Below, piece by piece: positions 12,660 to 23,907 of a stretch of 64,000 nt of DNA. Numbering within the stretch: position 1 is the stretch's first letter; each line of letters begins with the position of its first letter. Both the position numbers and the translations under genes were made by a program. This DNA is from Trileptium ribeirensis (Eukaryota; Nematoda; Enoplea; Enoplida; Thoracostomopsidae). The notes below the pieces were generated by a model. That model had not been told where the DNA came from. It saw nothing but the letters and a program-made list of their open reading frames with translations, and made no database searches. The stretch covers positions 1 through 64,000 of the forward strand of contig JASANE010020161.1 of the NCBI GenBank assembly GCA_030248225.1, read 5' to 3'.

Positions 12660-12870
12660 TGTGCCGGAAGTTCTCCCGACGCCTACGGGAGCTATCGAAC
12701 GGTACTCGTTCCCACCAATAACCCCTCGAGCGGAACTCGCTCCTTCTGTTATTTTGCCGTCGTGCGGACCTCGCACCTTCGATATTCCTTCGGGCGGTAC
12801 TCGTCCCATATCTGTAGAGCGGAACTCGCACTTTAATAACTCGCCTTCGGACAGAACTTGTCCATTTCAC
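12660..12870. repeat. Degenerate about 30-bp GC-rich direct repeats
   Basis: Variants of GGAACTCGCTCC start near 12701, 12732, 12766, 12796, 12821 and 12853 (spacing 25-34), with a further diverged copy near 12666. The block is GC-rich compared with its flanks. It lies just ahead of the gag-like frame, so it may be the leader or packaging region of that element. The opposite strand is open for 88 codons (12640-12906) and arginine-rich, probably a by-product of the repeat. Confidence 0.6.
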
Positions 12871-12978
12871 AGCGCCCCGGCACCCAGCATTCAAGGCCAG
12901 GACCAAGTATACAGAGCAGTAAGGTCAATAACCGCAAGCGATAAAATACTGAGGATTAACGTGGAATACTAAATACAT

Positions 12979-13275
12979 ATGCGCACTAAAACACATTTAA
13001 TGGCTAACCCAGGCGCTTCAGGTACTACACCTAAAGACCGAACTGACAGCATGTTACGGGCTCTTGAGAAACAAAATAAAGACATATCTGAACTACTCCA
13101 AAGTCAAACAGCAACTAATGAGATTGTTACCACACTGCAAGAACAAGTCATAGACATAGACAATATCACTTCGACACCTTCTTATCAGGCAGATTTATCG
13201 TTCTACTATGGTAAATTAGGGGAAAATTTTAGCAGTGGTGGTGGTGGCAGCAGTGGTATGAGCTTTTTGAATTAA
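12979..13275 (+). pseudogene. gag-like N-terminal fragment
   Basis: From the ATG at 13009 the frame encodes a hydrophilic, coiled-coil-prone segment (LRALEKQNKDISELLQSQTA), then a Gly/Ser run. A stop at 13273-13275 separates it from the glycoprotein, which continues in the same frame. Such short coiled N-termini are common in Gag proteins of gypsy-like elements, but no capsid or zinc knuckle is present, so the assignment is weak. If it is gag, most of gag has been lost and the glycoprotein abuts its stump. Confidence 0.35.
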
Positions 13276-13281
13276 TCGCGA

Positions 13282-14687
13282 ATGCTAATAACTGGAACGA
13301 GGCTCGATAATAATAACTATTCTATAAACTATCAGGACTGTTACCAAGCAAATAAAAATCGTAGGTATCAAAATGGTATATTATTTCAAATAGATAAAAG
13401 TCTGTGGTCAACAGGAGAGGTCCTCGATGTAAACTACGGATGGTGTTGCTATGATTATTGTAAAACCTCAAATAATCTAATATTACAGTATGGGACTATG
13501 GCCACGTTCGATGGGAAACTACTAACCACTCATCTAAGAGATATTTCCGCCTGCGACGTTAAACAACCTTATTGCATAACTGATGAAGCTACTTATGTGT
13601 GGGAAACTGTGCTTAATAAATCATTCTGTAGCTACCAGTATAAGTCCAAACATCTAGGAGAAATAGCTGGTAAACACATTATAGTAGATGAGGTGCAAGG
13701 CGCTTTTACACTAACTACTACAATTTTTCAGAGCGAGGGTTGCATGATACATAATACTACGTATATTAGTGAAGAAGGAGTTGGAATTAGGTTCTTAACT
13801 ACCGAATTACCACAATACTTAACGCAAAAACAAAATACAATTCTGAAACCTACCCCACTATCAAATAGCAATATAGATCCTATAAACTTTAAACTTAACT
13901 ACTTAGAGAACAAACTTCTCGAGTTAGAAATCAAACGCCACTTCATGTCGTTCAACAACTACTAAAAATTGACCCAACTATAGCACTGAGAACATTCTTA
14001 CAGCGAGATGACATCTTCGCGCAAATTTCCGGCGAGGCTATACTTATTTATAAATGCATAGCTGTCAACATAACTAAAGTACACTGGGATCACAAATACA
14101 ATCACATTTGCTATGAACATATTGCAGTTGAGTATAACGATAAAATTTGGTTTTTACTTCCAGGTACTCAGGACTTAGTGCAGATTTCTGAAACAATACC
14201 ACGCTCAGACGTAATATTAAGTATACATAAAGTAGGTAAAACCTGGGTTATCGGCAAAAATTATAGCCATAAAACTCATGTAACAGAAACAGCAGTAGAC
14301 CTAATCTGGACTCACAAGTAGCAACCTTTTTCTTTTACAACTTCAGACCTTATCACAACTTGGAAGCCTGCATACACTAAACAACTGTACCAACAAGGCA
14401 CTAGTGACACGCGATCCCGCCTTGCTATTGCTAGACTAGACCGTTTAATTAACTACACGGCCGCACTATCGTGCGATCCGGATGTAGTATGCAATGTACT
14501 ACGAGGCACAGGTGATGGATTAGGTCACATTATTGAAGGGTACGGAGCCGCAGTAGGTCATATAATAGGCGGCGTAGCCACGAGTGTAACAAATTTGATT
14601 AATGGGTTATTAACTGGATCAGTACAAGTTTTCATTAATAGCGTTGTCATTTTAACTTGCATAGGCCTTATGCTTGCGCTACGATGA
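13282..14687 (+). pseudogene. Envelope-like glycoprotein, two frames, decayed
   Basis: About 465 codons in two frames. The first frame (13282-13965) has no internal stop. A frameshift near 13935 leads to the second frame (to 14687), which has one TAG at 14319-14321. The first part is cysteine-rich (paired and single Cys, for example around GWCCYDYC and YVWETVLNKSFCSY) with several N-glycosylation motifs (NKS, NTT). The last part has a glycine-rich alternating stretch (GHIIEGYGAAVGHIIGG) running into a hydrophobic membrane anchor that ends a few residues before the stop. Cys-rich ectodomain, glycine-rich membrane-proximal region and single C-terminal anchor resemble viral fusion glycoproteins. 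The pre-anchor stretch recalls class III fusogens (herpesvirus gB type or chuvirus type), but this is an inference. No signal peptide is visible at the start. The stop overlaps an ATG (ATGA) of a short downstream frame. Confidence 0.6.
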
Positions 14688-14724
14688 AATTATTGAAATG
14701 GATACTTGGCCGCCTAAGCCGATA

Positions 14725-15453
14725 GCGTGATTGGATGCTGGTACCTTTGTTATCCCTGTCTTCTTATTTGATACGGAGACATGGGCTTTGTGAGACACAG
14801 GTTCCAGTCATACTATTGTATCTCATAGCACTTTTACTAAATTAAAACATCCAAAAACTTCACTCCCAGCCGTGCCGGCGAAATCGCTAACGGTGGAGGA
14901 ACTACGATTCCATGGTACTATGCTAATACATATCAAAATAGGTACTAAAACTTTAGTACAGGTGTGTACAATCGCGGATGACGACTGTTGTCCGTATGAT
15001 TGCATACTTGGCGCCGACTTTCAGCGACGTCTTGGTAAAGTCACAGTGGATTTTCAAAACTATGAACTACAGCGACCAGGTTACAAAGTAAATATCGGAA
15101 AAATAAAATATCCATACTCTGTCACAGCTACTGAAACAGTAGTGCTTCCACCACAAGCTGAGGTTTATTTACCACAATGCCGCATAAGTTTAATACAAAA
15201 TAATACTGTAATCTTACAACCGCACTATAAAAACTTAGCAAAACGGTCACTATAGACGTATTCAATACTAACTAATTCAAATAACGGGTATGTTGATTTC
15301 TTAATAACTAACACCAAACCATGTAAAACAGTCCTTTGTAAAAATACACACTTAGCGGACGCCTTTGAACTTGACACGAACGAACGGTTAACGGCTATAC
15401 ATGACGTTATCGCTACTATTCAGGGTAATCGACAACCCAGGGAACGAAGATGA
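14725..15453 (+). pseudogene. pro: Retropepsin and start of pol, decayed
   Basis: One frame, broken by TGA at 14791-14793 and TAG at 15253-15255. Directly after the first stop comes the active-site motif DTGSSHTIVS (14794 onward). About 55 residues later comes ILGADFQRRLG, the second conserved retropepsin signature, followed by DFQNYEL. The catalytic Asp is intact, unlike in the copy at 6888-7313. After 15255 the frame continues with a stretch typical of the protease-RT linker of Ty3/gypsy Pol (KNTHLADAFEL) and stops at 15453. No RT motif follows. The protease would process the polyprotein. Identification of the protease is secure; the element's clade is not. Confidence 0.8.
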
Positions 15454-17946
15454 TCAGGACACGGTACGCGAAGCGCTACATATAACGTATTGCTCTATTT
15501 CTCTTCCCGTTTTCGAGTAAGGTAAGCTAAAGGCGGCAAAACAATGGGTAAATTCAGGTATGCGGGTCAAAGTGTACACAATAGGGAATTTGGGGTTTTG
15601 ATTTTGCTCATCCTAATCAACGGCTATGGTACACGATAAATATGGTAAAACGCTAAATGGATTAAGGCACGGCATGTCATAATATATCCGCAATGGTCAC
15701 AATTGAACAATCAACGTGGGCATAATATAAGCAAAAAATATACATTAACATGGGTGCAAGTTTGTGAGTTTCCGATGGTACGACTCCTAATTTCGAGTGC
15801 GACAACACGGCGTAACGTTTTCTCTACTACATGCATTCGTATGTATGAGCTATAACCGCAGGTACCAAAAAGAGTTTTCCTCAAATATGGCGCATAACAA
15901 GCTAATCGTGATTCATGATTCCTATGAAATTATTTTTCAGTGGCTTAGAGGTCCCGGTAGGAAGAGATTGGTACCGAATTTTCCAACTGTTCAAACATTC
16001 CTAACACAAAGCTTACAGCTAAAATTTATAATGTGTTGTGTACATTAAATGTACTTTATCAACAATAGGAATATTGATATTTTAATTTGACGGCCAAATT
16101 GGTGTATTTCGAGAAGGCGCTGGATCGATCCGGATCTAGGGAAAAGTACTAAATTGTCGATTTTGTGCCTAACTTGAGGTTCACTCAGGACCTTCGTTCA
16201 CTTATGGTTCAGCGGAACAATACTCTAAATTCTTACCAAAAAGTACGACTATATCACAAGTAATAAAGAAAAGAATCCCTAAATATCAAACTCGGAAATA
16301 CTAATTCGACTACTCCACGTCCTAAGATAGGTCTGCTGGGTGATATTCGATTAATTTACAGCGCATTTTTATCTGGTCATCAAAGGGTTCTAAATTATGG
16401 GCTTCTCCTCCACCTACGGAAGGGTTGAAGGCATTGCCTCAGCCTTAAATTTTCGCCGCTAATACGATCATATAAACATAACTCGATGTTCGTTAGTAAT
16501 TCAACCAAAAGCTAAGGCTCTAAAACTTGATGCAGGTCTAAGGGTTTACCAATATATTATATACTAATTTTAACATTCAACTTTGACATAAAGATCGTGA
16601 TAATTGACGGTTCTGTGCTGAAAGGCTATATATAGGCCAACAAACGTTTGACAAAAATCTTGATTCGTCCTATGTTAGAGTTTCTAATTTTGAGAATTAA
16701 ATACTTACTTGATCCGTGAGCGAAAACGAGAAACGCTACGCTTGAGCGTGCGAGTAGGCCACCGCCGAAGCAATAAACCGCTCTTGGGCTATTCCCAATT
16801 TCCTCAAGCTCGATCGGGTTAAGATGCGTAGTTTGGGTAATTGATTACTTAGTTTTTGTATGTCTTACTCGGTATTTTAAAAGAGAAGTCCTTATGCTGT
16901 CTTGGTAAATTGCTCTTTATCGCTACGACGCGACGGTACTGATATGGGACGAAAGACGAGCTCATGCGGGTCCCCGATTTACTACACAACCAACAAACCC
17001 TGTGCGTCAGCTTGATCTATATAAATGGTGTGGGTATATGTGACAATTAGGCAAATTTCGTTTCAACTTTGGGACATGAGGGCAGTGGTTAAGTTTGTAT
17101 TCAGCTACCTACAAATTTATTTGAGACTAGAAGTATAAGCATCGATGCCTTGTAGGTCATCAGCACTATCCTAAAACTACGCAAACTTTTGCTATTTCGA
17201 CTTAAAGCGGCTCTTGAAAAGAGCTCTATCTGATATTAAATTTTAGTTAACGTTTTTAATGATCCCTATTTACTAAAAGTGTCCGAAAAGTGATTTACCG
17301 GTCAGTTTACTTATAACAAATTCTCCTATTGAATCTGACTCGGTGTATACACTTAAGTTACTAGGTTTTTTTCGGTTGCAATCAATGTCCTTAGCACAGT
17401 CCATTAAAATAGAGGCGCAAACCTATAAATTTGAATTTCTTAACAATTTGCCAGCCTTGCTCTGTGAAATTTTGCACAGGGGCTGGGTTCGACCTAAATT
17501 TTCACTTTACTAGGACCGGGTCAGCAGTCCTCACAAAAATTGATCCGTCGAGCCGGGACCCGATAGACACGATATCGTATTCAGTGATATCGCTAGCTTT
17601 TATACACAAAAATGTTTGCCACTGCCTTTAAATTTACCAACTCTGGTAAATTTAATAGGCAATAGCATATCGGAGTTTCGCTACTCCTATACCTTTCGTA
17701 TTGCCTTTATGATTGTAGAGACAGAGAGCGAGAGTAATACTGAAAGCTTGGGAAATACGTGCAAAAGCTTAACCGAAACCGACTTATGAAACTGCATATA
17801 CTGCAAAGAAATGTATGAAATTTGTATAGACCCTGAGCTGCTTTTGCGCTGCTCGGGGCCATATTTTTCATAATTTTTGAAAGGGCCACGGCTTTGCCGC
17901 GCTTAATAGAGCAAATGGAAGGCCTTCTATTTGTAGAGTAAAAATC
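15454..17946. other. No recognisable gene; one weak minus-strand exon candidate
   Basis: Mostly featureless. On the minus strand an uninterrupted 45-codon frame (16709-16844), more GC-rich than its surroundings, ends exactly at a consensus donor (GTAAGTAT on the minus strand). No family is recognised, and no acceptor or partner exon was identified. Open frames at 15797-16048 and 17431-17631 look like chance. Confidence 0.4.
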
Positions 17947-18320
17947 TTCAAAATTTCTGGAAGGAATTTTGAATTATTAACGTTTAAAGTTTTAGGTGGG
18001 GCGGACCCCTGTCGGGTCGTCGGGTTTCTGATTCCTGTCGGGTCGTCGGTTTGGAAATTTTAAAGTTGTATTCTGTGGCAGACATTCCTACGAAGAAAAG
18101 TTTCAACAAAATTCCTGGAGGGAATCTTAAAATATTTCAAATTTACATTTTCGGTGGGGGCAAGCCCCTTCAGGGTTGTCGGGATGTGATTCAGACGCGA
18201 CATTCAAAGCTTGATCATGAGCCAAACTAGTAGCTGGGATCCTTACGGATATCTGGGTAAAATTTCAGCCAAATTCCTAGAGTAACTTTAAAGTTATATC
18301 GAAACTTCACTCAGAGCGAG
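17947..18320. repeat. Degenerate tandem array, about 160-bp unit
   Basis: The phrase CAAAATTTCTGGAAGGAAT recurs in diverged form near 17947, 18109 and 18268. The first two copies are followed after about 55 bases by GGTGGGG-CCCCT-GGGT-GTCGGG words. Within the first unit the word CTGTCGGGTCGTCGG is itself doubled (about 18009 and 18037). No coding capacity is seen. Confidence 0.5.
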
Positions 18321-21300
18321 CTATCTCATTCTTTAGACATTAGATTAAGAAATTCGGTTGCGGGTCGATTACATTTTAGGCTCGATTTTAGAAGCGTAAT
18401 TTGCTACTGACATCCTAACAAAATTATTGCCAAAAACAATAGTGTACCAGGCAAATTTTATCGATTACGAGTAACTATTAATAATCATTCCGATCACGAT
18501 TTTGCAATGGTATCTTATAATAAAGTGTACTATTTGTAACGATACTGCATAATCAAATTTAGATTCAGCAGACAAGGCCAAGGATGATACGGAGCTCCAT
18601 TTCAAATGTCCAACAAGAAAAGTTTTTTATTTAACCTCGGTCGGCTCAAATGTCACATTTGGGCTACTAACTCACTTAAGAAATCATGTAAATAGATCTA
18701 CAGGCGGGTGTCGCGTTTATTTATGCCTTAACTCATCCACCCAGGGACTTTTAGCATGACTTCGACAATTCGGTGAATTCTTAGAAGCCGCCATCAAAGA
18801 CTATGGGTCTGCGGGACAAGCTAGGACGGGCTAGACTATCACGTAAACCAAAAGTACGGACAGGGAGTCCTTAGAGGCGTAACACTACGACTAATCAACA
18901 CGAACTCTCAGCTCCACTAAGCGCCAACTACTCTACGGGCTTATCCTATCTAACATCAGTAATATCTATTTATTAAGCTATGCCACCCTGTCCGCACTCA
19001 CATACTTGGATCCATCGCTCGTCCATTCATTCGCATAACCCAAAAACGCGAAAGCCAAGAATTAAATCAAAGTTAACAAGTAACACTTGAAGACTAATAC
19101 CAAAGAGCATCAGAGCCGGTCTACAAACCGACCGTACTCTGCTCTGCCGAAGTCAGACTGAAGCTCGAAAGCTTGAGTGATACCGCTTAAATAGTTCCAT
19201 TTTCGGCAATTAAGCTGATTTGTGAGGCCATTAAAATTTAAGTAAAAGTGCTTGGTCAGCACTTTTGGGACGATTTGACTCCAAAACTTGAGCTTAAATG
19301 CAAACTTTCTTATCAGTCCGAATTTTGTAATTTTCGGACCAATTTTATATCAAATTTATATATAATTTGGATGATTTACGACCGTTTTATATACTTTTAT
19401 AAATTTATATCAAACTTTCTAGAAGTTTCTAGTTTAATCAATAATTATAACAGCAAGGATCCTTTGTGGAATCCATAGCGCGTATTTTAGTTTATTCTCG
19501 GTCCTGAAGTGACCGTTATTTTACAGGCAAACTAATCCTCTATCCTTTTCACGGGTTTGTATTGCTTTATAATTTGAAATTTCAAATTTTCAAACTTAAT
19601 TTATACAAAGTTTATATTAACTAAATGTTTACTTAATCGTGTGTGGAACTTTTCATATTAAGCTAAATTTAGCGTATTATATGATTCAAACGACAATAAT
19701 ATTTACTTAAGAAGATGTGCCCTTCTAATAGCAGGCTAAATATAAATTGTATATAAACTGTATATCAAACTTTTGTGTGCTTGCTGATAAGAGACTCTAG
19801 TTAATATTAACTTCATATTAACTTTATAATTTTATATACAACTTATATCAAACTTTTACTGATAAGGACTTCAATAATATAACCTCAGCTTTATAAAAGC
19901 TTTAAGGTTCTATTAAAGTTTATATGAAAGTGTCCCTAAACTTCAAACTTAAACTTGTCGACTTAATAAATATGTATAAAAGAAGTAATCCGACGTTTAT
20001 GGAAACTAACAAACACAAACGCTGGACGTCCATGTCCAGCGACTAAATTAAATTTAAAATTTATATAAAATCGATATTAATATGTATTTATTTTATATAA
20101 GGTAACATGATTATGTACTTAGAAACAAGCTTTCAAAGAAAGAGACGCGGCTTATGTAAACAAACAAGGGGTAAAGAGTGTAAAAAGAGGGTGTCATTCC
20201 CTCAGTGATGACCAAAGGGCCAAACGAGGTTCGGATTCGGGCTCGGTGCGTCCATCCGAGTGTTTTGATATGTAACAGGTCCATTTTTGGACGACAAAAG
20301 GGGAAGGTGGGCTCTCGGGCGAGCCCGTGATGAATTTCTTAAAGAATTAAGGTATTTTACGCGGCTGCGGTGGCTTCGGGTTGCCTTTTTGTTGGGTGAG
20401 GGACATATATTTGTGACGGATTTGACCAGGGGAATCTAATGATGGGAAACCTATCGGGGCATAATCTCGATCGATTTCGAAGGGTTATTTTCACTTAATT
20501 CTGACCGTGACTGTAGTTATTGTTTTTTTGGGCAAATACATTACCATGATAGTGTGAATTTCTTAAACAGGTTATTTTTTGCAATCCTCACATTTAAACA
20601 CCTTATTATTTATTATTATCTCTATACTTATAGGTGTTGCGGTCATGCTATACAGATTTGTTTCAAAACAGTGAATCATTTTTCAGTTTGTAGAGACAAG
20701 AGATTTAGATATTTTTGGTGTCGAAATCTGAACATTCTCTCTATGATGAAATTAAGATAAGTTCTGTGGTGGCGTCTGTGATAGCGCTTAGGCATACAGG
20801 TAAAAACATTAAAATTAGGTAAATAAAGCGCAATCAAAATGTACCTACATATCGCAGCTGAACCATCTTCCTTTAAACCTGAGAGATTTGTTTAAAAATG
20901 AAATTCAGTTAAATGTGTAGTGCATTGTGAACTATTGTGGTAGCTGAGTTTGTTGTATGTTTGTTTGTACATGCGTTGCTATTTGCTCGCTCTTCGTGGT
21001 TTCTTGAGTTTCAGTCGAGCAATAGCTTATAGCGCAATAGTTGGTGTATGCCATTTGCAGCAATACAGCTGGGGTTTCGTTCCTTGCGCTGGAGTGATTT
21101 TATGCCACGTTGCATAACACACGAATTAATTCGTGCGTTTAAAAGTTTAATATACTTTAAAGTGTTCACTGCGGTTTCTTCTTTTTGGCTGTTCTACCAT
21201 TAGTTTAGAAAAATCAGGTACAATATCTTTGTCTGTCTGCCCGTGTTAGATCATATATGTGTATATGCGGTCATCACAGAAGTGGATAGTCAAGTTCACT

Positions 21301-23282
21301 TATGGAATTAATATTTCAGGACGAAGGCCGCCAAATATGCGATCCGTCAAACATAGCCTGGAACTTCTGCAGTGGAATCGTGCTGCATACTACGTGCCAG
21401 AATTTGTTAAATTTCCATCTTGGATGCTATCGATGTATGGGTCAAAGTTCTAAAATCAGCGGAGGAATGCATATCGCTGAATTTTCATTTTATATTAATT
21501 TTCTACCACTTACCTTTTTTAATGTGCCTAAATCATACTGACGAAATTTTTTGCCATTTATTTGATATTTTTCTGCAATTTGGAACTGAAGTATATACAA
21601 ACGTTTTTCACGGCTTAAAATTTAAGCTTAAAAATAGTGTATTTCGCAAGGCTGGCTTTTTCCGGAAAAACTTTAATCAGGCTAAAAGTTTTACCGAAAC
21701 GAGGCAAAGAAGTTTAATGTGGATATGCCATTATGTACCCATATGTTAGTAGTTTTATTGACTCAGATTTTTTGGTTGTAAAAGTTGTTTTCACTGTTAA
21801 AATTTACATAAATGCGTGATCAGAAATATTGTTTATAATATTTTTTACGTTTGCTACATGTGTATCGCAACAAGTTTGAATTTAACTGCTATTATTTTTA
21901 AGCGAAAACTAACAAAAATATTTCGATGTAAAAAGTAGTAATAAATAAGGATTATTACATACAGCCGATTTGCTATTTTTTGCACTGGTTATTTTGAGCT
22001 CTAGTCTGAGCTTAAAATTTACTAAATCTATGTAATGTCCATTTTCCATTTTTGCTCTCAACGTTCACAAAACAGTGTACTAAATTTATTGTACTATTCC
22101 GCAACAATAAACTTGATAAGTTGCTATTTTTTACCTCGATACCCCACTAACGTGCAAGAGAACGAAAAACCATGTCAGTTTGGCACTTTTTTGATTGATG
22201 GCTTTAAATATGACAACGAAAAATAGCGTTACCATGATCGCGAACGTTCAAGTTGATAAACTAACGTCGTAATACGACGTTTGCTGCCTTTTGACTCGCA
22301 ATCAGTGAAAATATCTGCAATAGTTACAGCTCAAAAAATACTCGGAAGAAAAATATAATTCGAAATTGTGACTTGCAATTTTTACATGAAAACGAATGAG
22401 CACCGTGCAACGTTTTAATGACATTGTCTTTGCATTGCCACGAGGCGACCGTGTCTAGGGTAAACAATAAAAATGCCATTTCATCGTGCAAATGCAACGA
22501 CGCAGGCAGCAAAACCAAACAGTTGTAACTATGTATGTTGTTAGCTTGCGTGGCGTGGCACAGATGGCGTCGTTGTAATTTAGATCTACTGTAAAAATAC
22601 AGTTTAACGATTATGGAGACGTGTAGAACATGTTACACTGTCACCTTTTGGAGCGTGACTTGCGTGCCGCGTAAGCTGCAGTGCTGCTTAAGTTTTACCC
22701 TGGCTGCACGCAAATTCGCATAACATTGGAAGATCATGTGTGTTAATTTTTTTATAGATAAAGTGTACGGACGCATTCCTTTAAAATAAGTTATGCTATG
22801 CGAGTTTCATGCTTTCTTTCGTGGTTTAATATTTTTCATTACATCCAAATGTGGCTAGGCGGAATACATTACTTATGTTTTGATGTGTGCCTCTCAACAG
22901 TTCAGCATCGACAATTTTTGTACATTGAAAATATACCCATATCTGAAATGACGAAGAACTTGAGCATTTTTCATGTCAAAACTTTTAATTTGGCTAAAGT
23001 AAAGAAGTGCCTAAAATTCTGTATTTTTATGGAAAATTGTCATTGAGCCATAGCACTAAGCTTATATCCTGTGCTATAAAACCGCCAGTGGCAAGTGCAA
23101 AATATTAGGGCGAAATTTCGTTCGATTTCGATTAAACGAAATTTCTATCGGTTTTGGTTTTTTGATTGTACTTATTTTCCGAAACTACGTTTTGGGTCGA
23201 TATAAAATTGTTACCTGGAGGAAATTTATTTATCATTAACCGTTTAATGTCAACCTCAACCACAGGTCACAGTAGTAACATA
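18321..23282. other. No gene seen; AT-rich stretch with small hairpins
   Basis: From about 19320 to 19880 the sequence is very AT-rich and repeats words like TTATATCAAACTTT (about 19405, 19758 and 19845). A perfect 8-bp hairpin (CGCTGGAC/GTCCAGCG) lies at 20020-20041, and a perfect 16-bp palindrome CACGAATTAATTCGTG at 21120-21135. A GC-richer block at about 20190-20460 has no recognisable frame. Open frames at 21302-21749 and 22798-23046 look like chance. Confidence 0.5.
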
Positions 23283-23545
23283 CATATATTGTACATGCTG
23301 AAGCAGGTGTGCAGGGGGCTACCTCCGGAGGCCTCGGATCCCCTACTCACGAAGCACTGGTCTACTTCCCCTGGCGGTACCCCTGCCCTTTCCTTTATCG
23401 CTGCGCACCCCGTTCTCCTGCCCCTCCACGCGAGCCGAGTGCATGTAGAAAAATTTTGGCGAAGCTTGTTCAACGTGGGGTGAAAATTGGCGAAAACGGG
23501 CAGTGGAATGGGGAGGTTAACTTTTTTCAGTACCTCCCGCACAAG
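23283..23545 (-). repeat. GC-rich repeat copy, related to the host of the 58.9-kb hAT
   Basis: A GC-rich island in AT-rich surroundings. Its reverse complement shares GCCAATTTT-CACC, AAATTTTTC and GTGGAGGGG in the same order as 58930-58978 plus 60152-60162 (the sequence interrupted by the hAT element). Frames are open on both strands (23166-23590) but show no protein family. It is probably a dispersed repeat of unknown type; two diverged copies are weak evidence. Confidence 0.35.
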
Positions 23546-23907
23546 CCGACCTCGACTATCCCTCAGATCTCAGAGCCGCAGCATGTATGACATATATTTG
23601 TTTTAATTTTTATTGGTTCATCTGGCGTAACGTACACGCGCGGAATACTCCCATGATTTGTTATCTTTGTTCATTAGCTTGCGTGCCCTGTATACAAACG
23701 TTTGCACAATTTATCCTGCAGCTTTTGTAGATATACATACCTAGCCTGCACTGTGTTCAAGCTGCTTGGCAGTTAGGATTTTCCTTTTCTGTGCTAGCAG
23801 GACCATATTCAGCGTTATGGCTTTACAATTTCGGGCTTTAAAGTGTTGATTTATGCTATTGTTTCTTGTCGGGTTACTTCTTGTGTTGCCATGTTTTGGG
23901 TTAATAT

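Larger units (their letters stand above)
12480..15453 (+). mobile_element. Decayed retroelement: gag start, envelope-like glycoprotein, protease
   Basis: A plus-strand block, clearly more protein-like than its surroundings, contains a repeat-rich leader (12660-12870), a short gag-like N-terminus (12979-13275), a cysteine-rich glycoprotein with a C-terminal membrane segment (13282-14687) and a retropepsin with the start of pol (14725-15453). The coding parts are in a few broken frames with scattered stops. I found no LTRs at either end, and pol is cut off after the protease. The glycoprotein lies upstream of the protease, whereas env normally follows pol. Either the order is genuine to this element family or a deletion or rearrangement brought the parts together. 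Confidence 0.65.

Noticed and set aside
12640..12906. Arginine-rich 88-codon minus-strand frame
   Set aside because: It coincides with the 30-bp repeat block; the Arg codons come from the repeated CG-rich unit and the coding strand of the element is the other one.
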